NCBI RefSeq assembly: GCF_002775205.1
Contig: NC_036460.1
Location: 15,590,402 to 15,654,401 of the forward strand
Direction of reading: 5' to 3'
DNA from: Xiphophorus maculatus
Lineage: Eukaryota > Chordata > Actinopteri > Cyprinodontiformes > Poeciliidae
DNA length: 64,000 nucleotides
Numbering within the stretch: position 1 is the stretch's first letter; the number at the start of each line of letters is the position of its first letter. The notes under the pieces are model-generated. The model worked only from the letters and a program-made list of their open reading frames with translations. It did no database searches and had not been told where the DNA came from. A program made the translations under genes and the position numbers. Of the stretch, positions 25,001 through 35,371 are shown one piece after another.

Positions 25001-27608
25001 ACACAAAATCTATAGTCTATAGTTAAAAAAATGCATATTTCCATACACTGTAAAAAGGGGCTTATTATGAAGAGCTTAAAAGTACATATTTATCCTTACC
25101 ATCTGACACTAAATCAGACTAAAACTTTTTGTATTTTAGGTAGGTAAGGATTATTGTTGCCTGACAATAAAAATGAGAGATAATATTTTAGGGAATATTT
25201 CCATGCTTTCTTCAAATTCTGAAGTTTTCCTACATTTCCTAGTGCTTGGTAGATTGTCTTGAGTTTTCTATACGCTAATTTCTGACAATAGTTTGCTAAA
25301 AATTTGGCCAATTCCTCCTGGCAGAACTATAATAAGCTGCATTTTACACACCCTTTCCCCCTCTGTCCACAAAGTCTCTATGAGACTGAAATCAATTTGT
25401 AACTTATTTAGCTGAATGCCAGGAATCATTGTCCATTAGAATACCCTTTGGGGTCCAAAGGTAGCATGGTATTCTCAATTATAACCAAACACTATAACCA
25501 AACACTTAAATCTTACTTTCATTAGACCACAGCACATGTCACCAGAAATTAGGGGTTTTGTCCCTCAGTGAATTTACAAAATGTAATCTAGCTCTTTAAT
25601 GGCACTTTTGCTTATTGATTCCTTCATTTTATTGTGGATAAAGACATTCTCTGACCAGCTTCACCCAGCATCTTCATCATATATTTTGCTTTTATTTTGG
25701 GATCAATACACTCTTCCGCACCAAAACACATTTATCTTTGCAAGACAGAACTCATCTCCTTCATGAACTGTAAAATGGTTGAACTTTCCCATGCTCTTTT
25801 TTCTTAAAATACACCTGCGGGTTTGTCTCCTGTTAAATTGAATGCTATGAATCAACCTTTCAGAAGCTCATAAAGGCATGACATTATCACCTGGGCTTTC
25901 CAAAATTGCTCTAAGGCCTACTAATCTTAGTGTATGCACACTTCTGAATTTGCAGAAAACAATAAAATCTCTCCAGGATTTTCTCTCACATCATTCTGCC
26001 ATTTAGCAAAACAGACTAGTTAAGGTTATAATAACTTAAGGAAAATGAAATGTTGTATTTTTATCCACTGTATGTAACTGCTGAAAAATACTAAAGCAGC
26101 TAAAATATTAGGTGTTTTCTTTCTTCTTTTTCCAGGTGGTGCTTATTATGTACATTGGAACGCCTCTGGTGAAAGCCAATGATGCCCTGTTGAGTTTCTT
26201 GCTGCTCTTGTCACTTGTTGTAACCTTCCTCTGCTCTATCGTCTTCCTTGGTGAGCCACAAAACTGGAGCTGCATGACTAGCCAAGTAGCATTAGCTCTT
26301 GGCTTTGCTCTGTGCCTTTCCTGCATAATGGGTTAGTTAACATTAAAAATCAAAAATAATCTTCTCATCTTAGGATACCCTGGTAGCCTGTCTGATTTTC
26401 TTTACCCCAGGTAAGGCAGCTGTGCTGATGCTCAGAGCTCGGGCTCTAAAAAAGGCCAGAGCCAAAGCCAAGGCAGCTGCCAAAGCTGCCAAGGCTGCAG
26501 CCGAAGCAGCAGCTAACAGCGGCAGTCCAGATGTGATAGTATCCAGCTCAAACATCAATGATACTGCTGCTTTGGATAAGCCTGAAGTTGACATTCTTAC
26601 CTTCGGGCATCAGAGGGCAATAGCTGCCGTAGCAACATTGATACAGGTGAGAAATGTGAAATAAAAACAGAAAACTAGCCACTTGAGATCACAACAGGTG
26701 TAAAAAAAACCTAAATTAAAACTGATCTCTGATCGCTGTCTAGGCTGTAGCGTGCACTGTGTGGCTCATCATCCTCCCTCCTCACCCGGTTAAGAACACC
26801 TCTGCCCAGAATGTAAAGATTATTCTCGAGTGTGATGAAGGTTCTGTGGTCTTCATCTGTTGCATCTTTGCGTATGACATCCTGCTGGCTCTGCTGGCTT
26901 TCATCTTTGCCTTCACAGCCCGCAAACTGGAAGACCACTTCAGGTATGTCACATAAGGTTCTTTGCATAGAAGAATGAACAAAATTTCAGTCATTTAATG
27001 TGGAAAGTTGGTGGAAAAATTTGCCAAAAGATCAACAGCAGTAATTGCAGCAAAGGCCGGTTCAGCACATCACATTTATTTATTTTTTTTTTTTGTAAAA
27101 ATGTTTAAAAACGCTATAGGAGTTGTGTGGATTATTTATATAAAATTCCAATAAAGTACATTATAGTTTGTGATTGTTACAAAACAAAATAAGAAAACAT
27201 TTGAAGGAGGTTGAGCCTCTGGGTGTTTTTTTTAAACTTCAGGTTGGTATGTATGTTTTTTATTTATCTTCTAGTGAAGCCAAGTCTATGACCTTTGGCA
27301 TGCTGGTCTTCTTCATTGTCTGGATCTCCTTTGTCCCGGCTTACCTCAGCACACGAGGAAAGTTCATGGTTGCTGTCCAGATTTTTGCCATTCTCGCCTC
27401 CAGCTTTGGCCTGCTCACCTGCATCTTCCTCCCCAAATGCTACATCCTTCTCGTCAAACCTGAGCGCAACAAAGAGGAGCTGATGAAGCCCAGGCCCAAA
27501 CCCAAAGATGGCTCCTCCACTGGGACATCAGCATCTCTTGCTACAGCTGCTACTGATGTCAATGCCTCATTTGCATCCACTGCTATTGATGATCACCCTG
27601 AAAATTAA
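19098..27608 (+). CDS. Class C GPCR, vomeronasal type 2 / CaSR-like receptor (V2R2/Vmn2r1-like), complete 14 exons
   Basis: Predicted cell-surface chemoreceptor of 947 aa. Exons: 19098-19315, 20491-20782, 20864-21106, 21217-21408, 22425-22550, 22653-22825, 23044-23164, 23246-23473, 23549-23672, 24823-24983, 26136-26331, 26411-26646, 26744-26943, 27275-27608 (TAA); all phases join. Domains: signal peptide (1-20); Venus-flytrap ligand domain (about 40-520, with [20 protein letters not shown] and WIASEAW); Cys-rich linker (about 532-595, [13 protein letters not shown]); seven-helix domain (about 604-875, with [27 protein letters not shown], and [13 protein letters not shown] typical of V2Rs). 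The tail is short, Lys/Pro then Ser/Thr-rich. Odd points: loop 2 carries about 40 extra residues, a Lys/Arg/Ala helix-like run near 700-726, and the membrane domain spans five exons. Position after gmps matches mammalian Vmn2r1-type genes. Alternative name: extracellular calcium-sensing receptor-like. Confidence 0.9.
23803..24211 (+). mobile_element. 409-bp hAT-type MITE in receptor intron 9
   Basis: The element begins TAGGGGTGCGCTGATTGC and ends GATAAATCAGTGCACCCCTA, terminal inverted repeats of the TAGGGGTGC type. It is flanked by a perfect 8-bp duplication GTTTCTGG (23795-23802 and 24212-24219), the hAT hallmark. It has no open frame, so it moved with an enzyme supplied elsewhere. A related truncated copy lies near 41006. 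Confidence 0.9.
25190..25810 (-). pseudogene. Tc1-like transposase relic in receptor intron 10, minus strand
   Basis: Reverse-complement reading of about 25510-25540 gives VLWSNESKI, matching the VLWSDESKI core of Tc1-like transposases. Further on (about 25300-25440) degenerate MDND-type and EEW-type segments follow in the order expected for the catalytic domain and C-terminus. Several stops and indels show it is inactive. Ends and terminal repeats were not found. Confidence 0.6.
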
Positions 27609-28055
27609 GATAATCCAGAAAAAAAAGAAAACTTCGCATCAAATTGGTCTTCCTATTCTGTTTGTGTAGGCTTTTAAGCCAAAAATCAATGTATATTTAT
27701 CTATTTTAAAAAGAAAATTGCTGTGGTATTTGCCTATGCAAAGACATGCTACATGTTAATTTTCTTTTTGTTAACATGTAGCTTATTTAAAATTGAAGCT
27801 ATGTTTTCATTGCCTTTCTATTGTCAAAGTATGTTTATTTTAATTGAAGTTATGTTTACATCCCATTTATCTTTAAATTATGTTTCAGTACAAAATTTAA
27901 AACTATATGTTTTAGTTTAATTTTAAGATCTGAGAAAATATTTTCTCTAAAACGTTTGACTTTACATTAATTCAGTAAACTTTGCTAGGTTTAGCATTGC
28001 TATCAGCACAAGATAGTTACTTACAATGCAATAAATAGTATTCATAATAATTGTA
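27609..28055 (+). other. Receptor 3'UTR with hairpin and poly(A) signal at 28030-28035
   Basis: AATAAA is at 28030-28035. Within the putative UTR, GCTACATGTTAA (27748-27759) and TTAACATGTAGC (27771-27782) form a perfect 12-bp stem with an 11-nt T-rich loop. The UTR is very AT-rich. Its end is inferred from the signal only. Confidence 0.5.
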
Positions 28056-29390
28056 ATATGTGTATTTCATGTAAAGAGATAAATATGTTTTCCCTCAATC
28101 TTTAAATCTGAAACCAAAACTTAGTAGAACTATATTAAAATAATTTTAGACACAGTAGGCTATTTTGTTTTGAGCGGATTAATTATTTTTAGCTTAAGAC
28201 TGTTACATTCTCAAAAAAGAAGAAGCTGTTTAATGTTTATAATGGGGGTAAAAAGCAGTTAGGGAACCATTACTTGTCAAAACAAAAGTATGTCTAAAAG
28301 TAGAGATGTTCTATGACTTTAGAGGCTTGCAGGATTAGTAATCTTAAGATTTATTCTAAGAAACGTCAACAAATTTCTCTGCAATATCTTCCATGAGGAG
28401 CTGCTTTGTGGAGCTGTTGTTAGCCTTGTAGCAAGACAGACATGAGAATTTCTGTGTTCATCTTACATCTATTCTTCCTTTGCAAATGTATGATCTCTCT
28501 GGGTTTTCTGGCTTTTTGTTATCATCCAAAAACATGCATGTTAATTCACAAAGTGATTGGTGGCAACCTATGTCTTGACAAACACACTTTCCACAATCTT
28601 CCATTGAAAAGATCTTTGACTCATTCTTACTCCTACCTCTTCCCTGAGGTCATTTTGCTATGCCGGACTGTACCATGGGCTGAAGGCCCAAACAACTCAA
28701 CCCTCAGGGTCAGAAAGGCTGCTCAAAGCCCTCCATTATGTTAGAGAGGGGATGGTTTACAGCTGTATTACTCCCTTCAGGTTAGGGGTCACTCTTTTCC
28801 TTAAGCAGAGTAGTTTGAGTATGCTGCTGTCCTGTTCACAAGTAATAGTAGAACAGAGTAGAAGATGGATGTTAGTTTATTTGACTTTTGATGGTTGCAT
28901 TTACAGATTTACCTGCGGAAAATTGATGGAACGAGAGCTTTTAATTCAGAAATCTTACCATTTTGTCTGAAACTTGTGTTTGTATTGTACCAGCAACATA
29001 CTTCTGTTACATGACAGTTTACTGCTCTAATGTAATGGGTTTTAAACGTTTTCTTCTCTGAAAAACACACCAACAATAAATCTCAGTCTCTGAAAGGAGT
29101 GAAGGGATTATTTAAATCCACAAGGGGGCGTCCTGAACTGTCTTACACTAAAGACTGAGCAGGAAAGGGAATTAAACCCAACCATAGTTATTGTTTTAGT
29201 GTATAATGTAGAAAATATGTGACATTAGTTACACACAGAAAATGTACATTTTAACACTATTTGTGACTTATGATGATATAAAAATAAATAAGTTCTTTGC
29301 TTGCTTATATTCTGTGTTGTTCAATGGACTGAGAGACTGCTATGATTTTTTCTCCTGGAAAATCTCAAATCTGGCAACAGTGGCTAATGG
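28056..29390. other. Intergenic AT-rich stretch with one CTCF-like motif
   Basis: No recognisable coding exon. The longest open frame (28442-28744, plus strand, 100 codons, hydrophobic start) shows no domain I know and no splice context, so it is not called. CCACAAGGGGGCG at 29118-29130 resembles the CTCF core consensus. Confidence 0.4.
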
Positions 29391-29764
29391 CGCCATTTTT
29401 GTGATTAATGAGCGTGACGCGCATGCGCCATCCTGGATAAAAATATGGCGCAGCTTCCACGTGATCGTTTAAAAAAATAGATGCAGCTAGCTCCTGGCCG
29501 CACGGAGACACGAAACTGTTGGTCTGATATTCATGAACTTTGAGACCTGGATTAACAATGATATTTTCTGATCTCCCAAGACGCGGAATCCGAGTGGACG
29601 CCCAGCCTCATGACTGAAACTTCTGTGGATTCGATTGAAATCGTGTCAGTGTTTGTCGAGGCCTAGCTTGGCGTCTTGTGCTTGACCTACGAGTAGGCTG
29701 CAGTGATGGCAAGTAGGCCGCGGGTCGGGAGCGCCATGTTTGAAGTCGCTGTGTTGTTTATTCG
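29390..29764 (+). promoter_or_regulatory. CpG-rich promoter-like segment with possible first exon
   Basis: GC and CpG content rises abruptly here. Motifs: GCGCATGCGCC at 29419-29429 (NRF1 type), AATATGGCGC near 29442 and GCGCCATGTT near 29731 (YY1 type), CACGTGA at 29458-29464 (E-box). An ATG at 29706 opens a frame (MASRPRVGSAMFEVAVLFI) that runs to a good donor G/GTAAGT after 29764. A possible acceptor (TCTAAGCAG) is at about 31490-31498. No known gene is recognised here. It may drive a non-coding RNA or be part of a repeat. Confidence 0.35.
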
Positions 29765-29796
29765 GTAAGTTACTTTTCGGAAACCTTATTCTAAGT

Positions 29797-31433
29797 TAGC
29801 ATTTCTCAACGGGGCGTTCAAAGGACGGCAGGAAGCACTGGCAGAAATATTTACAAAAGGGGGGGCGTTTGCTCGAAGGTAAACTTGACACCTTATGCAC
29901 AACAATCGAGCTTTGCAACCAAAGTCACTGCGTATGACGTTTACGTCAGTCGCAGTCGCTCGGCGCCATCTTTAAAGGTCACAGACAAAAACAAACTTTA
30001 TTCCGGTGTTTGTATCGTGTTACCGACCGCAGTGAAGTCTTTTCAAGTTCGATATTGGATATTCGTGCTCCGCGGAGCAAGCGGCGTTCAGCTCAAGGTT
30101 AATCCGATTTAGGAACGCTAATTTCGGCCAGCTGTACTCTACCGCTCCCTCCTCAATCGCTTGGAGGTTCACTTAGGGACGGTGAATTTTCGAACCAAAC
30201 ACTCATGTCAAACAAATGTAAAGAAATGCCTTCCCTTGAGACGAACTGACAAAAAAGTGGTAATTCATGCTATTACATGAGACTCGCTATATTCTATTAA
30301 GATTTTAAGTCATATTCAATATTTTAAATAATTTTAATATTAAATCTAATGTTTTCTGCCAAATTAACTAAAAATCAGTGTAAAATTGTTCTATTAGACT
30401 GTATAGATTAGGCAGACTCATCCTTATTCCATTTTAACCATTTTATTTTTTAGCTATTTTTTTTTTGTCACAATTTAATATTTTTCTTCAATAGATTGTA
30501 GGTCATATGACCTATAGAGTGAAATTCAGTGTGAAAAACAAATCCTTCCATGGGAGGAAGTCATTATAATGACAAATTTTTGGCATGACTATTTAGAGCG
30601 CCCACCAAAGAGAGCGTTCATTTTATAGAGTTAACATCGGTGGTATGTGGTCCAGTATGCAGCTGTGCTACCAGCACTTTTAAATCTCACTTATCAGTAG
30701 ACCAGGATGTTTTCCGTTGTGGTAACAGGTTTACGTCAGTCTGCTTTTCCCCATCAATACGCTCCCTGACAGCGCCGCACCATAGGAGGTTAAAAAAAAT
30801 AAAAGAAGAAAAATAAAATGACACGCAAAACTCAGAAACAGGAGAACCGAGGCATAAGACGGAGCAACAAAATAGATATGGGTGAAATTTTATGGTTGAT
30901 ACTTTGATGTCCCATTCTCCTGAAGGCAGCACAGAGCTTTACCACCAGAAACTGACAGAAACACTGAAGAGAAGAAAAGTTATGATTAATATAGTTGCGG
31001 TTTTATCCATGTTCTAATGTTGCAGAGCACTGTGTTTTGGCAAAGTTTAAACTGGCAGTGTTGTACATCTTTTATCTGGCCATTTTGTGCAAGATTTAAT
31101 AACCAACATCAGAAAATGATGGCACAGAACAGAATTTTTTCCTACTCTGGCTTGTGATAAGCCTACCGATTTTAAGTGGAATGTCTATTCATTGCATTTT
31201 TCTTAGATACCTTTACAAATGATTTCTATTCAAATGGCTTGTTTTGTATTTTGGAAACTAATAATTCAGTAAATGTGTTTCTTTTTAAGGATTTTTGATG
31301 ATAAATGCAGAAGCAATAAAAATCTAGATGGCAACAACAATGATAGTAATATTAATCATAAAATTATATTCTGTCTAAGGGGTCTGGATAATGGATAGGG
31401 GGGCTCTGGCCCAAAAAAGGTTGAGAAACACTG
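29797..31433 (+). mobile_element. 1.64-kb hAT-type non-autonomous element
   Basis: The ends are imperfect inverted repeats (TAGCATTTCTCAACGGGG left, AAGGTTGAGAAACACTG right), flanked by TTCTAAGT (29789-29796) and TTCTAAAT (31434-31441), a 7/8 match. From about 31020 to the right end it aligns by eye with the reverse complement of the 489-bp element at 59050-59538. The left 1.2 kb is additional sequence, partly CpG-rich (29880-30120), with no transposase frame. Confidence 0.7.
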
Positions 31434-31626
31434 TTCTAAATTTTGTCTTTTTCCACCGATGATGTTAGTGAAGCCTTTTTTTTTTTTGTCTAAGCAGAGC
31501 AGCACACAAGGAGAGACCCGACCATGGCCTCTCAGCAGTGGTTTGTTAGGTTGCTGGTGTCCCTGAAACATGTGAGGCGATATAATGGCATCAGGAACTA
31601 GCAGTTGATCGATTATGGATATACTA

Positions 31627-31710
31627 CAATCAAGCTGAGGATCCCTTCAATCAAGCTGAGGATCCCTTCAATCAAGCTGAGGATCGCTTCCATCAAGCTG
31701 AGGATCCCTA
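31627..31710 (+). repeat. 21-bp tandem repeat, 4 copies
   Basis: Unit CAATCAAGCTGAGGATCCCT plus T, four nearly identical copies. The third has a C-to-G change and the fourth starts with CCATCAAG. Each unit contains a BamHI-type GGATC core. Confidence 0.9.
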
Positions 31711-32840
31711 CAAGGTGCCTGGCGGATCCGCCCGACCCATCAAAGGTTGGTTAAGTCAAAGAACTGTTCCAATGGCGGGTCCAGAAGACATCTCAGGGTA
31801 GGAGCTGTTGCGGGTTTTGCTACGCTGCTGATGCTAATGTTGTTTGTTGAAGGCCAACGTTAGGCCTCTTGGTGTGCTGGTTTGATTCTCTGCTGAGAGT
31901 CATTGAGCTGAGAAGGATTCTGCTGTTGTAAATCCTTCAGCCTTTTTCATTTTTAGTGTTGTTTGAAGCAGTTGCTATGGTCTTGTGACCTGTGGAGGTT
32001 TAGGTGTAACTAGAATCTGATATCTACAATCTGAAATTCCTAGCTTAAATTCAGTTGTGATGTGAAAGAAAATGGCTGCCAATGACTTGGCAAATACAGT
32101 TGAAAGGCTGTGATAACATACCTACTTATTAGTACTAATATAATGTGGCTATGTTGACATTAGTATAGCTGCATTTAGGATAATAGTTATCTTTCCAATG
32201 AATATCAAATTGTTTTTGGGTAAAGATGAGGTCTTTATTTTCAACATACATACATTTTTTTGTACCTATTTAATATTTAGTTTGAAATTTAGGGTCCATA
32301 CTTTAATAATTTAATAACTCAAACAAATTCAATTTACGTTCAATCTAAACACGAAAACCGATTAGTTTTTGCGCCGTAACAACGCGTGGCCTCGTGCAAT
32401 TTTGTCATGCAACTTCATTTCTTCTGGACGACGACGATGACAGACAACAGAGAGCTCTCCTGGAGCTGCAGGCCGGAGGTCACGGAGGTAATGTTGACAC
32501 TGTAATCCACCATATCTTATTTACAGGTTTTCAGCTGAACTCCATGTTTTCCTTCTGGAGAGAATCGACTGAGACCTGTTCTTCAGTGTTTGTTTTAACC
32601 CATTTTCTTCTCCTAGACTAAGCAACTGGTGGACTTTTTGTTTCAAATAACCTTTTTTTTTTTTTTTTTAGATAAAGCCACCAAAGGAGCTTCTACTACT
32701 ACTAATGATCTTTTCTCCTATAGAAACACACCTGGAGCAGCTCTTTTTCTGTCTCTCTCTTTATTCTGTCCTTTCAAATCCCCCGGGGGTAGTGACAGAT
32801 GGCTTTCATACAGAGCCAACTTCTGGTTCTGCTGGAGGGC
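31711..32840 (+). repeat. Non-coding, repeat-derived lead-in to the 32.8-34.4 kb array
   Basis: No gene is supported. 32400-32490 has a GC-rich patch translating to LLDDDDDRQQRALLELQAG before a GT donor-like site. 32690-32840 ends GGTTCTGCTGGAGGGCTCTT, the same text as the 5' part of the repeat at 36270, so this is the front of a dispersed fish repeat rather than a host exon. Confidence 0.45.
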
Positions 32841-34380
32841 TCTTCCTGTTAAAGGGAAGTTTATCCTCTCCACTGTCACTACATGCATCCTAAATGTGAG
32901 GCATTGATTTAGCTTATTTAACTGTTAACCAATTCAAATAATTGGTGCAGTGTTGGCCTCATTCTGGAGAGTCTTCCTGTGAAAGGGAAGGTCTTCTTTT
33001 TGGAAAGTCTTCCTGTTAAAGGGAAGCTTTTCCTCTCCACAGCCACAACTTGCATCCTCAGTACGATGCCTTCCTTAAGCTTACTTTACTTTTAATGAAT
33101 TTAAATACTTAGTGCATTGTTTAATTATTATTTTTTTTAAAGTCTTCCTGTTAAAGGGAAGTTTTCCATTCTTGCTACAATGTGAATCCTCAGTAGGAGG
33201 CATTGCTTAAGCTTATTTAAAATGAATTTACATAATTGGCGCAGTGTTAATTTTTCTGGAAGTCTTCCTGTTAAAGGGAAGTCTTTCTTTTTGGAAAGTC
33301 AGTTTTTCCATTCTCGTTACGACATGGATCCTCAGTTGGAGGCATTTCTGAAGCTTATTTATAATGAATTTATGTAATTAGTGCAGTGTTATTTTATTTT
33401 TTTTTTTTTAGGAAGGCTTCCTGTTAAAGGGAAGTTTTTCCTCTCAACTGTCACTAGATGGATATTAAGTACAAGTAATTGCTTTAGCTTAACTTTTAAC
33501 CAATTTAAATAATTGGTTTAGTATCAACCTTATTTTGGAAAGTCTTCCTGTTAAAGGGAAGTCTTTCTTTTTAAAGGGCAGTTTTTCCATTCTTGTTACC
33601 ATGTGGATCCACAGTAGGAGGCATTGCTTAAGCTTATTTATAATGAATTTATGTAATTGGTGCAGTGTTAATTTTTCTGGAAGTCTTCCTGTTAAAGAGA
33701 AGTTTTTCTTTTTGGAAAGTCTTCCTGTTAAAGGGAAGTTTTTCCTCTCCACTGTCACCACATGTATCCTCAACATGAGGTGTTGCTTAAGTTTTCATAA
33801 CTTTTAGCCAATGTTTGATAACCGGTTTTTATTTTTAATTTTTTTGGGAACATCTTCCTGTTAAAGGGAAGCTTTTCCTTCTTACGGTCATAACATGCAT
33901 GTTCATTATGAGGGATTGCCTAAGCTTACTTGTATAACTTAATACATTTAAATTGGTGCAGTATTGACTTCTTTTAGAAGTTCTTCCTGTTAAAGGGAAG
34001 TTTTTCCTCTCCATTGTCACCAGATGGGATCCTCAGTATGACTCATTTGTTTAGCTTAACTTTTAACCAATTTAAATAATTTGTGCAATATTAACCTTAT
34101 TTTGGAAAGTCTTATCACGTGGATCCTCATTAGGAGGCATTGCTTAAGCTTACTTACTTGGTGCATCGTTCACTTTTTTTTTTTTTTTTGGAAAGTGTTC
34201 CTGTTAAAGGGAAGTTGTTCCTATCCAATGTCATAGCATACATCTTTAGTATGAGTCTCTGCTACAGATTACATAACTTTTAATCAATGTTTGATAACTG
34301 CAGTTTTTTTTTTTTGCAAATCTTCCTGTTGGAGGTAAGTTTTTTTTCTCCCCTGTCACAACATGCATCCTCAGTGTCTA
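32840..34380 (+). repeat. Diverged tandem array of about 11 units built on TTCCTGTTAAAGGGAAG
   Basis: Units of about 120-150 bp recur from left to right. Each carries the core TTCCTGTTAAAGGGAAG, then TTTTTCCTCTCCACTGTCAC, a CATGCATCCTCAGTATGAGG-like stretch, an AAGCTTA segment and AATTGGTGCAGTGTT. Some units are nested or shortened (for example near 32980-33010 and 33690-33740, where the core is doubled). Poly(T) tracts separate several units. The core also occurs once in each arm of the inverted repeat at 36-37.4 kb. Confidence 0.85.
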
Positions 34381-34437
34381 TGGTGGTGACTGATAGTTTT
34401 GAGCTCATGATTGAGAATTTAAGGCCTTCTCAACACC

Positions 34438-34518
34438 ACATGGTATATGGACCGGGAAGCTATGGTATATGGACCGGGAAGCTATGGTATATGTACATGG
34501 TATATGGACTGGGAAGAT
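34438..34518 (+). repeat. Short tandem repeat, about 3 units of 22 bp
   Basis: Unit ATGGTATATGGACCGGGAAG plus CT. Two exact copies are followed by a diverged one interrupted by a TATGTACATGG insertion. It lies between the 32.8-34.4 kb array and the 56-bp minisatellite. Confidence 0.75.
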
Positions 34519-34867
34519 ATGGAAGCTGATGAACAGTTTTTGTTGACATGGAACAATGACTCCGAAGACACCAGATGGCCTCGGACTGTGAAAGGTAGGA
34601 GTGTGAATTCAACGGCAGGAAATGTGGTTTGCTACTGCAGGTACTCCTCAAGGCTATGAAGTCATTGGATGAGTTCAAGGAATTTAGTAACAAACAAGTA
34701 CAATGAAGGGGTCAATCCATTCCATGCACAATGCTCCACGCAAGAAAAACATGGTAGGCTACTTGAAATGTAGGAGTTCTGATCTTGGTTACAAAGGGGT
34801 AACCAAGATCCTTTTGGTTACACAAAGGGGTGTTTGTTTTCACACACCCGACCAGGTACCAAGGGAC

Positions 34868-35371
34868 TAGGGTTACCCTTTGGTTGGGTTTGTGTGAAAA
34901 TGAACCCTACCGATGGGTAAAGGGTTAGTTGCCTTTCGGTCGGGTTTGTACAAAAACGAACCCTCCCGACGGGTAAAGGGTTAGTTACCCTTCGGTCGGG
35001 TTTGTGGGAAAACGAACCCTCCCGATGGGTAAAGGGTTAGTTACCCTTCGGTCGGGTTTGTGGGAAAACGAACCCTCCCGACAGGTAAAGGGTTAGTTTC
35101 CCTTCGGTCGGGTTTGTTCGAAAACGAACCCTCCCGACTGGTAAAGGGTTAGTTACCCTTCGGTCGGGTTTGTGGGAAAACGAACCCTCCCGACGGGTAA
35201 AGGGTTAGTTACCCTTCGGTCGGGTTTGTGGGAAAACGAACCCTCCCGACGGGTAAAGGGTTAGTTACCCTTCACTCGGGTTTGTGTGAAAACAAACCCT
35301 CCCAAAGGGTAAGGTGTTAGTTGGCCTTCGGTCGGGTTTGTGCGAAAACGAACCTTACCAACGGGTAAAGA
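34868..35371 (+). repeat. 56-bp minisatellite, 9 copies
   Basis: GGTCGGGTTTGT-type starts recur at about 34886, 34942, 34998, 35054, 35110, 35166, 35222, 35278 and 35334, a regular 56-bp period. Central copies are almost identical and edge copies are diverged. Each unit contains GGGTAA-AGGGTTAG-TTACCC (an inverted repeat around a GGGTTAG) and a second imperfect pair, GTCGGGTTTG with CGAACCCTCCCGAC. Degenerate partial units extend left to about 34785, where CTTGGTTAC and GTAACCAAG form a 9-bp stem. Confidence 0.92.

Noticed and set aside
26370..26594. Minus-strand Ala/Leu-rich frame
   Set aside because: It is the antisense shadow of the Ala/Lys-rich receptor exon 12.
28442..28744. 100-codon frame with a hydrophobic start
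   Set aside because: No known protein and no splice sites or conserved motif. AT-rich intergenic DNA gives hydrophobic frames by chance.
34868..35371. Minisatellite as an interstitial telomere or CRISPR-like array
   Set aside because: Only one GGGTTAG occurs per 56-bp unit rather than tandem TTAGGG. There are no distinct spacers, and the host is a vertebrate.
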